Assembly: GCF_928391935.1 (NCBI RefSeq)
Contig: NZ_CAKMTD010000005.1
Coordinates: 1-64,000, forward strand
Direction of reading: 5' to 3'
Length of the DNA: 64,000 nucleotides
DNA from: Rothia nasimurium
GTDB taxonomy: Bacteria; Actinomycetota; Actinomycetes; Actinomycetales; Micrococcaceae
Notes under the pieces: generated by a model
The model's database searches: none
Told to the model about the DNA's origin: nothing
Seen by the model: the letters and a program-made list of their open reading frames with translations, nothing else
In this document: piece by piece, positions 25,466-34,594 of the stretch
How positions within the stretch are numbered: position 1 is the stretch's first letter
Layout: the number at the start of each line of letters is the position of its first letter
Translations under genes and position numbers: made by a program

Positions 25466-26776
25466 ATGACTCAAACTGACCTTCAGGACCTCAACCCAAC
25501 CGATAACATCACAGACCTCGCCGCCTTCGTCACCGCGTCCCCCACCTCCTTCCACGCGGCGGCCGAAGCCGCCCGCCGCCTCACCGCCGCCGGTTTCACC
25601 GAGCTGGGCGAGCAGGACGCCTGGGGCAGCACAGCTGCGACTGGCAAGCACTTCGTGGTGCGCGACGGGGCCATCATCGCCTGGGTGGGCACCGAAGCCC
25701 ACGAGAGCTACCGGGTGTTGGGTGCCCATACCGACTCACCGGGTTTCAAGGTCAAGCCCAAGTCCTCCGTGCGCACCCTGACCTGGAACCAGGTAGGGGT
25801 TGAAGTCTACGGCGGGCCCCTGCTCAACTCCTGGCTCGACCGCGAACTGCGCCTGGCCGGACGCCTGACCGTCCTGGTTGACGGGGTGCTCGAAACCCGC
25901 CTGGTCGCCACCGGGCCAATCGCCCGCGTCCCCCAGCTCGCCATCCACCTGGACCGCGCCGCCAACGAGGGCCTCAAACTCGATAAGCAGGGCAACCTCT
26001 ACCCTGTCTGGGGCTTCGGCGACTCCACCGGTGACGTCCTTGCCTACCTAGCTGAACGCGCCGAGGGCGGGCCCGTCGACCCCGAAACCATCGTGGGCTA
26101 CGACCTCATGTTCGCCGACTCCGCCGAACCCCGCGTCTTCGGTGAAAACGACGAGCTCTTTGCCTCGGGTCGCCTGGATAACCTCAGCTCCGTCCACGCC
26201 GGACTCACCGCCCTGATCCGCTACGCCGAGGCCGGGGTAAAGTCAGCCCAGACCGCCGTGCTCGCCGCCTTTGACCACGAAGAAATCGGCTCAGAATCGC
26301 GGTCCGGGGCTGCCGGGCCCTTCCTTGAGGACGTCCTGGTTCGGCTTTCTGAAGCCCGCGGCGAGTCCGCCGAAGCCTACCGCCGCTCCATCTCTGAGTC
26401 GGTCTGCCTCTCCTCGGATGCTGGCCACCTGGTGCACCCCAACTACGCCGGGCACCACGACCCGACCGTCCGCCCCGTACCCGGCGGCGGGCCCCTGCTC
26501 AAAATCAACGCCAACCAGCGCTACGCCACCGACGCCGTTGGTGCCGGAATCTTTGCCCAGGCCTGCGCCCTGGCCGAAGTTCCCTACCAGGAGTTCGTCT
26601 CCAACAACAATGTGCCCTGCGGCTCCACCATCGGCCCCATCACCGCAACCCGCTTAGGCATGCGCACCGTGGACGTTGGCGTCGGCCTACTCTCCATGCA
26701 CTCGGCCCGCGAACTCACCACCGTAGCCGACATGGCCCACCTGACCCGCGCAATTGAGGGGTTCTACCGGGTCTAA
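25466..26776 (+). CDS. M18 family aminopeptidase (aspartyl aminopeptidase type)
   Basis: A 436-residue dinuclear zinc aminopeptidase. Zinc-site landmarks are present: VLGAHTDSPGFKVKP (about 88-102), RLDNLSSVHAGL (about 236-247), AAFDHEEIGSESRSGA (about 269-284, catalytic Glu pair) and SSDAGHLVHPNY (about 314-325), with SMHSARE near the C-terminus. Length matches bacterial M18 enzymes, which remove N-terminal residues from peptides in the cytoplasm. ATG 25466 is preferred over an in-frame GTG three codons earlier. Monocistronic. Confidence 0.93.
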   Translation: MTQTDLQDLNPTDNITDLAAFVTASPTSFHAAAEAARRLTAAGFTELGEQDAWGSTAATGKHFVVRDGAIIAWVGTEAHESYRVLGAHTDSPGFKVKPKSSVRTLTWNQVGVEVYGGPLLNSWLDRELRLAGRLTVLVDGVLETRLVATGPIARVPQLAIHLDRAANEGLKLDKQGNLYPVWGFGDSTGDVLAYLAERAEGGPVDPETIVGYDLMFADSAEPRVFGENDELFASGRLDNLSSVHAGLTALIRYAEAGVKSAQTAVLAAFDHEEIGSESRSGAAGPFLEDVLVRLSEARGESAEAYRRSISESVCLSSDAGHLVHPNYAGHHDPTVRPVPGGGPLLKINANQRYATDAVGAGIFAQACALAEVPYQEFVSNNNVPCGSTIGPITATRLGMRTVDVGVGLLSMHSARELTTVADMAHLTRAIEGFYRV

Positions 26777-26780
26777 CACG

Positions 26781-26983
26781 GAAAGAAGCGACGACGGTTG
26801 CGGGCCAGGGGCGGGCCGACGGCACTCCGCCTGCAACCAGGGCGCACCACCTGGTGTATTACATGAGTTATGGGGGCGGGCAGAGACGCCTAGGCCCGCA
26901 ACCATTCTTTCGCCTCGCCCCGGAGGGCTCGTCGAAATTCATCGCCAGCCCCGATCCACGCGGGCCAACGGCACTCTGCCCGC
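26781..26983. repeat. Intergenic inverted and direct repeats after the M18 gene
   Basis: An 11-bp perfect inverted repeat (GGTTGCGGGCC at 26796, GGCCCGCAACC at 26893) is flanked outward by GAAAGAA/TTCTTTC. A 24-bp imperfect direct repeat (21 of 24) lies at 26811 and 26960. No reading frame of substance is seen. It may be a decayed mobile element or a terminator complex. Confidence 0.5.
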
Positions 26984-27017
26984 CCCTGCACCTGGCCAGT
27001 TTGTGCGGGGCTAGGGT

Positions 27018-27383
27018 TTAGCCCCGCATGGCCTGTGCTAAAAAGCGCAGGTGGGCAGGTTCGGGCTTGCGCGTCTTGGCAGCATAGTCGGGGTGCTTTT
27101 CCACCCAGCCCTTGATGTAGGGGCAGACAATGACTGGCTCATACCCGGCTTCGATAGCCTGGTCGAGGGCGCTTTTGACGAGTTTGGATGCCAGCCCCTG
27201 CCCGCCGAATTCTTCCTTCACCACCGTGTGGGGGAAGATGCGCTGCTTGACCCCGCCGTCGGTGTAGGTGAAGAACTGGGTGAAGCCAGCCGGGTTACCG
27301 GAACTGTCGGCAAAGATTTCGTAGGCGCCGCGGCCGTCCTCGTCGCGCTCAGCAACAAGCGGGTTCTCAAGGGTTGCGTTCAT
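27018..27383 (-). CDS. GNAT-like acetyltransferase, short YjdJ type
   Basis: A 121-residue protein of the small GNAT (N-acetyltransferase YjdJ-like) group. AYEIFADSSGNPAGFTQFF gives the first strands, and HTVVKEEFGGQGLASKLVKSAL (about 52-73) is the acetyl-CoA loop with a G-x-x-G-x-A pattern. VCPYIKGWVEKHPDYA (about 85-100) is the signature C-terminal motif of this subfamily. ATG with AAAGGA upstream. The substrate is unknown. The gene is transcribed away from a long hairpin element that fills the space to the AhpD-like gene. Confidence 0.85.
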   Translation of the reverse strand: MNATLENPLVAERDEDGRGAYEIFADSSGNPAGFTQFFTYTDGGVKQRIFPHTVVKEEFGGQGLASKLVKSALDQAIEAGYEPVIVCPYIKGWVEKHPDYAAKTRKPEPAHLRFLAQAMRG

Positions 27384-27401
27384 GGGGAAGTCCTTTCATG
27401 A

Positions 27402-27624
27402 GACTTATCCAAAAAGTCAGGTGAAGCAGGCTCACAGCGAAGCTGCTGGCTCGATGAAGTGAGCGAGTGCGAGCGCGCGAGCACGTAAGAGCGAACGGAA
27501 TCCGCCGCAAGGCGGGGCGTGAGGGTCAGGCTTGCGCCTATTGCGCCCGCAGATTTGTTTCCTCGCGCGCTCGGAATCTGCTGGGCTTCATCCAGCGTGA
27601 GCCTGTGTAACCTGCTGAATAAGG
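27402..27624. mobile_element. Long imperfect hairpin element, MITE-like
   Basis: A 223-bp stretch whose two halves pair over roughly 75 nt. The outer ends align as CTTATCCA...CAGGCTCAC and GTGAGCCTG...TGAATAAGG. Further in, GCTGG..CGATGAAG...GAGCGCGCG pairs with CGCGCGCTC...CTTCATCCAGC. It exactly occupies the intergenic space and encodes nothing. A miniature inverted-repeat element is the simplest reading; a structured RNA is an alternative. Confidence 0.5.
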
Positions 27625-27632
27625 GCGGGTGG

Positions 27633-28088
27633 CTAGGCCGGGTGCTGCGACATGATTGAAATGCGGTTTGCCGCGTTCATCGAAATCGCCAGCCACTGCA
27701 CGGCGCTGTACTGCTCGTCGGTGAGCACGCCCCGGGCGTAGGTGCGGGCAAAGTCGCGGTCCTCGGGGCAGGGGAGCTTGGTGACGGTTTCAGCCAGGAA
27801 GAGCGCCGCCTTTTCGGTGAGGCTGTATTCGCTGCTTTCCTCCCAGACGCCTACCAGGGCCCGACGGTTCTCACTCAGTCCCGCCTTGATAGCCCGCTTG
27901 GTGTGCACCTTCAGGCAGTAGGCGCAACCGTTAATCTGCGAGATGCGCAGGCAGACCAGTTCAATGAGCTGGTCATCAAGACCCGCTGCGCGGGCTGACT
28001 CGCCCGCCTGCTTACTCAGGGCACCAAAGGCTGCCCAGGCAGCCGGATCAGACTTATCGAGGTAAAACTCTTTAGGGATATCAGACAT
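27633..28088 (-). CDS. AhpD-like carboxymuconolactone decarboxylase family protein
   Basis: A 151-residue helical protein of the CMD/AhpD family. The redox motif NGCAYCLKVHTKRAIKAGLS (about 54-73) has the CxxC pair and downstream His of AhpD alkylhydroperoxidases. A catalytic Glu is expected in the preceding helix (LIELVCLR). Such proteins act as peroxidase reductants or decarboxylases; the CxxC favours a thiol-redox role. ATG start. The family is usually cytoplasmic and multimeric. It is divergent from the PAP2 gene and appears monocistronic. Confidence 0.88.
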   Translation of the reverse strand: MSDIPKEFYLDKSDPAAWAAFGALSKQAGESARAAGLDDQLIELVCLRISQINGCAYCLKVHTKRAIKAGLSENRRALVGVWEESSEYSLTEKAALFLAETVTKLPCPEDRDFARTYARGVLTDEQYSAVQWLAISMNAANRISIMSQHPA

Positions 28089-28195
28089 AGCACCAGCTTA
28101 CGTGCCCCACCTTCCTCGTGCTGACCACCAGCCTGCCCCCTCAGCCGAGGAGGGGCGGTAATCTAGAGGGTGCCCCGTCAAGAAGAGGTAAACCC

Positions 28196-28933
28196 GTGAA
28201 CCCCACCCCTGAACCGTCCAGCCCTGCCGGGTCGCGCGTCCGTCCGCCCGCTGCGCCCAAGGACGCCCCCGCGCTCGCTCCTGCCCTCGGCCAGTTGGCG
28301 GGGTTGCGGGCCCGGCTCGCCCGAGCCAGCCTCACGGGCTTTCTGGTTTTCATAGCCATGTGGCTGGTCAACGCGCAGTCCCTCACCAACCCCGTGGATG
28401 ACGCCCTCTGGCAGGCGTCGCTGACCTGGCGCACGGGCGCACTGGACGCCTTCTTTGCGGTGCTCACCCAGGCCTTCAACACCCTACCCATGACGATCTA
28501 TGTGCTGGTGGCCTTGGGATTCTTCATCTGGCGGTATCGTTCCCCCTGGCCTCTGGCGACCCTGGGCATAACCATGATTCTGGCCCCGCTGGCCGTCACC
28601 GTCCTCAAAAACCTCATTGACCGCCCGCGTCCCTCCCTCACGCACCGCCTCGTTGAGGAGCTGACCTTCTCGTTCCCGTCGGGCCATTCCACCAGTACCG
28701 CTGCCTTTTGCGCTGCTCTCTTCCTCACCGCCTACCCCGCCCTGACGCAGCGAGGACGCCGAGCCCTGGGAGTAGGGCTCGGCGTCCTCGCGGTGACTAT
28801 CGGGTTTTCCCGTATCTATGTGGGGGTGCATTGGGCTTCTGACGTGGTTGGCGGCCTAGCCCTGGGCCTGGCAATCGCCTGCCTGGTACACCTGGCCCTG
28901 GCTACTGCCTATACCAGGAATCAAAAATCGTGA
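28196..28933 (+). CDS. PAP2-superfamily phosphatase, integral membrane
   Basis: A 245-residue protein with six predicted helices after a Pro/Ala-rich N-terminus. The three-part phosphatase signature is complete: KNLIDRPRP (about 139-147), [13 protein letters not shown] (about 159-171) and [13 protein letters not shown] (about 202-214). It likely removes phosphate from an undecaprenyl or phosphatidate-type lipid on the outer membrane face. The GTG at 28196 is chosen over the upstream frame start because AAGAGG precedes it. The 3' end overlaps nadE by 32 nt tail to tail. A perfect 18-bp hairpin sits inside the coding sequence. Confidence 0.9.
   Translation: MNPTPEPSSPAGSRVRPPAAPKDAPALAPALGQLAGLRARLARASLTGFLVFIAMWLVNAQSLTNPVDDALWQASLTWRTGALDAFFAVLTQAFNTLPMTIYVLVALGFFIWRYRSPWPLATLGITMILAPLAVTVLKNLIDRPRPSLTHRLVEELTFSFPSGHSTSTAAFCAALFLTAYPALTQRGRRALGVGLGVLAVTIGFSRIYVGVHWASDVVGGLALGLAIACLVHLALATAYTRNQKS
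28750..28791. repeat. Perfect 18-bp inverted repeat inside the PAP2 gene
   Basis: GCGAGGACGCCGAGCCCT and its exact complement flank a 6-nt loop. In protein it encodes the loop [14 protein letters not shown] between two helices. It is a strong potential terminator or pause structure within a gene, and it carries the GGACGCC heptamer seen in intergenic hairpins. Confidence 0.85.
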
Positions 28934-29726
28934 CCGGGGTGGTGCGCTTATGGCGCGACCGCAAGAACCTGCCCTCGATGTTCTCAGCTGCTGCCGGGTC
29001 GATGTCCTTACCTTCGAGGTAGTCGTCAATCTGGTCGTAGGTGACGCCCAGTTCGTCCTCGTCGGTTCGCCCGGGTTTGCCGTCGAGAAGGTCGGCGGTG
29101 GGGACCTTCTCCCAGAGTTTCTTGTCGGCCCCCAGCACCTTGAGCAGGGCCCGGTTCTGCCGCTTGTTCAGGCCAAAGAGGGGCATGACGTCCGCCCCGC
29201 CGTCACCGAACTTGGTGAAGAAGCCAGTGACAGCCTCAGCGCCGTGATCAGTACCGACCACCAGCAGATTCTTCTCACCGGCCAGGGCGTATTGGGCGAT
29301 CATGCGGGCGCGGGCCTTGACGTTGCCCTTGTTGAAGTCCGCGATGGGGCGGCCGGTTGCGGTTTCAAAGGCGGTTTCGAAGCCGTCAACAGCCCCGGCA
29401 ATGTTGTAGGTGACGGTTTGCTGGGGCATGATGAAGCGCAGGGCGGCCTGGGCGTCGTCCTCGTCGGCCTGCACCTTGTAGGGGAGGCGGACGGCGATGA
29501 ATTCGGCTTCGATGCCTTCTAGGTCGAGTTCTTCGACGGCTAGCTGGCAGAGGCGGCCTGCTAGGGTGGAGTCGAGCCCGCCTGAGATGCCGAGCACGAA
29601 GCCGCGGGTGCCGGTGGCTTTCAGGTAGTCGACGAGGAATTGGACGCGCTTGCGTACCTCTTCCGCCGGGTCAATCTCGGGCTTCACGCCCAGTTCTTCA
29701 ATGATGTGAGCCTGTAAATCGCGCAT
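28902..29726 (-). CDS. nadE: NAD+ synthase, ammonia-dependent
   Basis: A 274-residue NadE of the short, NH3-dependent type, making NAD+ from deamido-NAD+ and ATP. The PP-loop [15 protein letters not shown] lies near residues 44-58. [27 protein letters not shown] (in pieces, about 158-184) is the substrate and metal loop, and the C-terminal RSRHKRTTP segment is conserved. There is no glutaminase domain. ATG start. The last 32 nt overlap the convergent PAP2 gene, so the two mRNAs are antisense at their ends. Confidence 0.95.
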   Translation of the reverse strand: MRDLQAHIIEELGVKPEIDPAEEVRKRVQFLVDYLKATGTRGFVLGISGGLDSTLAGRLCQLAVEELDLEGIEAEFIAVRLPYKVQADEDDAQAALRFIMPQQTVTYNIAGAVDGFETAFETATGRPIADFNKGNVKARARMIAQYALAGEKNLLVVGTDHGAEAVTGFFTKFGDGGADVMPLFGLNKRQNRALLKVLGADKKLWEKVPTADLLDGKPGRTDEDELGVTYDQIDDYLEGKDIDPAAAENIEGRFLRSRHKRTTPVTIFDSWYRQ

Positions 29727-29814
29727 GACTCTATGCTACTGCCCGCTACCACCAGGCCCGCTGGCGGCGCGTAACGCGGTGGTTAAATCTGAAGTAGCCC
29801 CTGGAACCCAAAAG

Positions 29815-29852
29815 CAGGTGCCCCCTTTCCCATCCGGGAAAGGGGGCACCTG
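29815..29852 (-). terminator. Terminator of the S8 protease gene
   Basis: Perfect 17-bp arms (CAGGTGCCCCCTTTCCC and complement) with a 4-nt loop. Read on the minus strand the hairpin is followed by CTTTT, as expected for termination of the leftward protease transcript ending at 29916. Confidence 0.9.
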
Positions 29853-29915
29853 GTGGGTATAGCTACCGCAAGGATGGCCGCTCAGTGAGGAGCTTGGCTG
29901 CTTCTCTAAGGCTTG

Positions 29916-32900
29916 CTAGCGTACCTTGCTCAGAATGTTCTGGTCGTAGCGGTAGATGAAGGCTGCCATAGCTCCACGCTCAACAGGCTGGAGGGGACGG
30001 TAGGTGTTATCTTCCCAGCCGGTGCTCAGCTTGGTGGACTTCATCCAGCTGATTTCCTTATGGAACTGGGTACCAGCAGGAACATCCGCAAAGTCCTCTA
30101 CAGCGCTGACCTCAGGTGAACCAGCCATACGGTAGAAGAAGGCTGCCATAGCGTCACGGTTCACAGGCTGGTTGGGGCGGTAGGTGCCGTCAGCCCAACC
30201 GGTGGAAAGGCCGGTAGCGTGCATCCAAGCAATTTCCTTGTAGAACTGGTGGCTGGTGGGCACATCAGTGAAGGGCGAAACGCTCGGTGCGGTGAACTGC
30301 GGGGAACCGGCCAGGCGGTAGAAGAAGGCTGCCATGGCGTCACGGTTCACGGACGCGTCGGGACGGAATGTACCGTCAGTCCAGCCGGTAGTGATGCCGC
30401 GCTGGGCCAGCCATGAGATTTCCTTGTGGAACTGGTGGCCTTCAGGGACGTCCTTGAAGCGGGGGGCGTTCACCTTGGGCGCTGCGTAGCTGCCTGCATT
30501 GACGATCTCGGCGCGGCCGCCGTCCTCACCCGGCTTGATGCCGCTGAGATCACCGGTGGCGTTGTGCAGGTGCAGGAAGAGGGCCTGGGCCTTGTTGTCG
30601 GTGCCACGGTAGGCAACCAGTTCAGTCTCAGGGGAGTCAACGAACAGGCCGTTGCCGATCTTCTGGTCTGAACCGAAAGCGAGGTCGGGTACGAAGGGGC
30701 TGTAGGTGATCCAGCCGGTGGTGTCCAGCAGGGTGTCGTGGCCGTGGGCCATGGTGTAGACAGCGTAGCGGAAGGAATCCAGGGTGTCCTTGGTGATACC
30801 CAGCTTGGTCAGGTTGAGGGGGATGGCCATGGCGTTGTTGTCCATGATGTTGGTGTCAACGTCGCCCCAGGTGCCGTTAATCGGTACGATCTCGACGACC
30901 TTGCGGGTCCAGTTCTCGGTTGCTGTCACGATAGCGACGGGGTAGTCCACGCCGGGAATACGCTGGGTGACGATGGAGTACTCGGCGCCGTTGTCGCCGT
31001 TGGTGTCAATCTCGATGACGAAGCCGACAGCAGGGTTGATGGTTTCCCAGTTAGCCCAGGTAGAGATACCGAAGGTGACGAAGGTGTCCTGGTCGGTGGT
31101 GTCTGTGTAGAGCTGGTGGGCGAAGTTGCTGTTGGCGCCAACGTACTGCAGGTCACCTGCCTGTGCTGAGGGCAGGCCCAGGGTGCTGGTCTGCTGGCGG
31201 GGGCTTGAGAAGCCCAGCTCGAATGCGCCGAGGGCTGAGGTGTAGCCGCCCTGGTTGAGGGCGTTGCCCTTGAGAGTGACGTTAGCGGTTTCTTCGAAAG
31301 GTTCGAAGAAGATGTTGCCGTCGACGCTCATCGCTGAGACAGGCTTGGGCGCTACCTGGACGGGGGCGCGGAGCTGGGTGTCACCGTCGGTGAGGGTCAG
31401 GCGGGAGGACAGGGAGGAGATGTACTGGCGGGCTACCTCGGTGCTGTCGCTGGAGTTGGTGTGGGTTTCCTTGGTGGAAGGATCGAGTTCCTTGGCCAGC
31501 TGGGAGCCGTCGATGGTGACGGTGACGGGGACGGAAGCAGTGCCGCCGGGGGCGACGGTGACGGTTTCAGGGGCGGTGAGGGTGACACCCTTGAGGGTGT
31601 TGCTACCGGTGAAACCTACCTGGAAGGTGCGTGCGGTGTTGCCCAGGTTCTCTACGGTGAAGTTACGGGTGAGGGTCTGGGTGTCGCCGGGGGCTACTTC
31701 AACGACGCCGAAGGTGACAGAAACCTGTTCCTTGCGGTCGGAGTTGTAGAGCAGGACGTCATTGGTGACGGCCTTGAGGGCGTCGATGCGGCCTGAGCCG
31801 ACACGCTCAACGGTGAAGACGTCGCCGTCTTCGTCACGGAGGTCGTGGACGGCGGTGTTCATGATGGTTGCCTTGATGTCGGCGGGGCTGTAGCTCTGGT
31901 TTGCTTCCAGGACGAGGGCCGCGATGCCGGCTGCGTGGGGGGCTGCCATGGAGGTGCCGGTCATGGTTGCGAAGGCGCTACCGCCACCGGCTGCTGCGGA
32001 GCGGATGGAGGTACCCGGTGCTGCAACGTCCGGCTTGGTGAAGCCCTTGGAGCCGTGCTGGCCACGGGAGGTGGAGGGGTTCAGGGTGTCCTTGGCGTTG
32101 GTGTCGCGGATGACGCTGCCGATCATGTCGAAGCCGAGCTTGATGGTGACGGTTTCACCGGCTGCGATAGTGTTGCGGACGCGCTCAGCGTCGTCGCGGG
32201 TCAGGCGGATACCGGGGATGGTGGCGTTGCCGCCGATGGCATTGGTTTCTTCCTGGACTCGGGAGGCCAGGACAACGCCCTTACCGCCGGCCCGCTGGAT
32301 GTTGTTGAAGCGGACGGCTGAGCCACAGGGGAAGACGTTGTTTTCATCGGCCCAGTCGATGAAGACCCACTTGCCGTCGAAGTTGACGTCTGCGGGGTAG
32401 GGGTCGCAGGCGTAGGGGTTGGCGGGGGTGGTCATGACGACTTCACCGGTGAGCTTGGTTTCGTCGGTGACGAAGCCGTAGCCGAAGCTGGCGCTGTAGT
32501 CGCCGGTGACGGGGCCTGCAATGCTAGCAGGGGAGAGGATTTCGGCGCGGTCGGCGTAGGAGGTTGAGCCGACGGAGTTTGCCACGGCCAGGGAGGGCAC
32601 GTTGTTGGCGGGGTTGCCGAGGATGTTGTAGGTGTCGCCTTCACCCAGGTTGGCGTTGGCGTTACCTGCTGCGGTGACAGCTAGGACGCCGTTGCGGTAG
32701 AGGGCGTCCATGATGGCATTTTCGGGGTCGTCGATGGGGCCGAAGTCGGTGCCCAGGGAGAGGTTGACGATGTCTGCCTTGTCGGAGTAGTCGCCGTCGC
32801 CGTTGGGGTCGAGGGAGCGGTCGAGGGCTTGGCCGGTGAGGGCGGTGCCGCCGTTGCAGCCGAAGACGCGGAAGGCGAGGAGCTTGGCTTCAGGGGCTGA

Positions 32901-33809
32901 GCCGGGGCCGATCTTCATGCCCTTAACCTGGTCGGCTTCGAGGGTCTTGTAGTCGCCGTCGAAGGTGGTGCCGTCGGCATTGACGCCGTAGCCGAGGGCG
33001 GTGCCTGCAACGTGGGTGCCGTGGCCTGCGAGGGAGCAGTCGATGGGGTTGGCGTCCGGCTTGGGGTTGTTGCCGCCGTTGTAGCTGTCGCCTGCGAAGT
33101 CATAGCCGCCTACGTATTTTTCGGGGTCGTAGAGGCCGGAGTCTGCGGCGGGCATGTCGGTGCTACGGATTGCGGTTTCGTAGGCTTCGATGGTGCCGGG
33201 GCCGCCGAAGGTTGAGTGGGTGTAGTCCACGCCGGTGTCTACGACAGCGATGGTGACGTCCTTACCGGTCTTGCCGGTGTTCACCCAGGTGTTGACGGTG
33301 TCGGTGTCAAGGTCGATGGCCGCGTTGGTGCGTTCCTTGGTGACAATGCGGGAGATTTTGGCGACGTCGCTGCGCTGGGCCAGGGCGCGGATTGCGTCGG
33401 CGTCGCCGGTGAGGGCTACACCTCGCAGGGTGTTGTGGGCGGTGTAGAGGATCTCTGCGCCTGATTCAGCTGCTGCTGAGGTGGCCTGGCTTTGGACGCG
33501 CTGGGCGATGGCCTGCACCTGGGCCTGGGCGTTGATGGGTTCGCGCTTGCCTGCGCGGACGTCGGCGGGCTGGGTTGCTTCAAAGGCGCCGTCGCCCTTG
33601 AACTGGACGAAGACGGTGATGTTACCTTCAGCGTCGAGAAGGTCTGCGCCGAGCTTGGATTCGGTGAGGTTTTGTAGGGTTGCTGCGTTGAGCTGGGCTG
33701 GGTCGATTGCCTGGGCCGGGGTTGCGGCTAGGGGGAGGGCAAGCGAGAGGCCCAGCAAGACTGCAGCGCTACCCCGAGCTGCTTTCTTGTGGAAGGAAGA
33801 TGCTTTCAT
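29916..33809 (-). CDS. Secreted subtilisin-like serine protease with PA and three SLH domains
   Basis: A 1297-residue S8 peptidase. A signal peptide (Lys-rich start, hydrophobic core, ATPAQA cleavage region near 34) and an inhibitor-like propeptide (to about 165) precede the catalytic domain. The triad is Asp191 in VVDTGVDYTHS, His263 in GHGTHVAGT and Ser620 in GTSMAAPHAAG. A PA-type insert occupies about 440-570. A Fn3/DUF-like stretch (about 680-850) and a long beta-rich region follow. The last 170 residues hold three SLH repeats ending FFYRLAG, FFYRMAG and FIYRYDQ, anchoring it to cell-wall polymer. ATG 33809 has TAAGGAA upstream; the frame start at 33842 does not. Confidence 0.92.
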   Translation of the reverse strand: MKASSFHKKAARGSAAVLLGLSLALPLAATPAQAIDPAQLNAATLQNLTESKLGADLLDAEGNITVFVQFKGDGAFEATQPADVRAGKREPINAQAQVQAIAQRVQSQATSAAAESGAEILYTAHNTLRGVALTGDADAIRALAQRSDVAKISRIVTKERTNAAIDLDTDTVNTWVNTGKTGKDVTIAVVDTGVDYTHSTFGGPGTIEAYETAIRSTDMPAADSGLYDPEKYVGGYDFAGDSYNGGNNPKPDANPIDCSLAGHGTHVAGTALGYGVNADGTTFDGDYKTLEADQVKGMKIGPGSAPEAKLLAFRVFGCNGGTALTGQALDRSLDPNGDGDYSDKADIVNLSLGTDFGPIDDPENAIMDALYRNGVLAVTAAGNANANLGEGDTYNILGNPANNVPSLAVANSVGSTSYADRAEILSPASIAGPVTGDYSASFGYGFVTDETKLTGEVVMTTPANPYACDPYPADVNFDGKWVFIDWADENNVFPCGSAVRFNNIQRAGGKGVVLASRVQEETNAIGGNATIPGIRLTRDDAERVRNTIAAGETVTIKLGFDMIGSVIRDTNAKDTLNPSTSRGQHGSKGFTKPDVAAPGTSIRSAAAGGGSAFATMTGTSMAAPHAAGIAALVLEANQSYSPADIKATIMNTAVHDLRDEDGDVFTVERVGSGRIDALKAVTNDVLLYNSDRKEQVSVTFGVVEVAPGDTQTLTRNFTVENLGNTARTFQVGFTGSNTLKGVTLTAPETVTVAPGGTASVPVTVTIDGSQLAKELDPSTKETHTNSSDSTEVARQYISSLSSRLTLTDGDTQLRAPVQVAPKPVSAMSVDGNIFFEPFEETANVTLKGNALNQGGYTSALGAFELGFSSPRQQTSTLGLPSAQAGDLQYVGANSNFAHQLYTDTTDQDTFVTFGISTWANWETINPAVGFVIEIDTNGDNGAEYSIVTQRIPGVDYPVAIVTATENWTRKVVEIVPINGTWGDVDTNIMDNNAMAIPLNLTKLGITKDTLDSFRYAVYTMAHGHDTLLDTTGWITYSPFVPDLAFGSDQKIGNGLFVDSPETELVAYRGTDNKAQALFLHLHNATGDLSGIKPGEDGGRAEIVNAGSYAAPKVNAPRFKDVPEGHQFHKEISWLAQRGITTGWTDGTFRPDASVNRDAMAAFFYRLAGSPQFTAPSVSPFTDVPTSHQFYKEIAWMHATGLSTGWADGTYRPNQPVNRDAMAAFFYRMAGSPEVSAVEDFADVPAGTQFHKEISWMKSTKLSTGWEDNTYRPLQPVERGAMAAFIYRYDQNILSKVR

Positions 33810-33862
33810 GGGATTCCTTAGGTGTGCATGTTCTACATACATGAGTGGTATGTGTCACTATC

Positions 33863-33893
33863 TAATAAGCGGTCTGTGGGGGTTCTGTGTCAA
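33863..33893 (-). promoter_or_regulatory. Candidate promoter of the S8 protease gene
   Basis: On the minus strand a consensus -35 TTGACA (33893-33888) precedes TTATTA (33868-33863) with 19-nt spacing, 54 nt before the ATG. The spacing is longer than ideal, so this is tentative. Confidence 0.4.
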
Positions 33894-34032
33894 GTTTTTT
33901 GCAAAAACAACGTGATTGTGAAGTGCTGGCGTAACACAGAAATACATATGCTTATGGGGTTCCATGCCCTGGCGAAGACAGGCGAATAGATAAGCTAGAT
34001 AGCACAGTGGAGACAAGCAAAGGCGTATTACC

Positions 34033-34590
34033 ATGACTGAACAGAATCAGAACCCCTACGGCAACTACGGCAATCAGAGCGGTCCGGGGCAGGGCCCCGC
34101 TGGTCAGCCTGGCCCTGCATACCAGCAACCCGGCGCCCCGGGACAACCCTACAGTGGCCAGCATGGTTATGGGCAGGGCCCCAATGTTGCTTCCCCAACC
34201 TATGATGCTTACGGCAACCTTATTCCTGCTGATGCCAAGAGCATGGCCATGTTTGCCCATCTCTCGGGTCTGCTGGGCCTGATACTGACCGCATCTTTCG
34301 CAAGCTTTGTGGGGCCCCTGATCTTCTGGGCTATCTACAAGGACAAGCCGGGGTACGCCTTTGTACGCGTGGCCGCTGCGGGCGCCTTCAACTTCAATTT
34401 CACCCTCTGGCTAGTGAATATTGCCGCCTGGGTACTTACCCTCGTGACCTTTGGAATAGCGGGCCTATTTACCTGGATCATCTTCATCGCGGTATGGGTG
34501 GCCCTGCTTGTTGCGCACATTCTTGCAGCGGTGAAGGCCAATAACGGTGAAGTTTTCACCTACCCCATGACCCTCACCGTGCTGAAATAA
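34033..34590 (+). CDS. DUF4870 domain-containing membrane protein
   Basis: A 185-residue protein with a Gln/Gly/Pro/Tyr-rich disordered N-terminus (about 1-60, repeats such as GNYGNQSG and GQPG), followed by the DUF4870 fold. Its core has KSMAMFAHLSGLLGL (about 70), WAIYKDKPGYAFVRVAAAGAFNF (in pieces, about 97-119) and two further helices. Proteins with this layout are common in Actinobacteria and thought to be inner-membrane components of unknown role. ATG start; divergent from the S8 protease gene and convergent with the arsC-like gene, leaving 4 nt between the stop codons. Confidence 0.85.
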   Translation: MTEQNQNPYGNYGNQSGPGQGPAGQPGPAYQQPGAPGQPYSGQHGYGQGPNVASPTYDAYGNLIPADAKSMAMFAHLSGLLGLILTASFASFVGPLIFWAIYKDKPGYAFVRVAAAGAFNFNFTLWLVNIAAWVLTLVTFGIAGLFTWIIFIAVWVALLVAHILAAVKANNGEVFTYPMTLTVLK

Positions 34591-34594
34591 AGCC

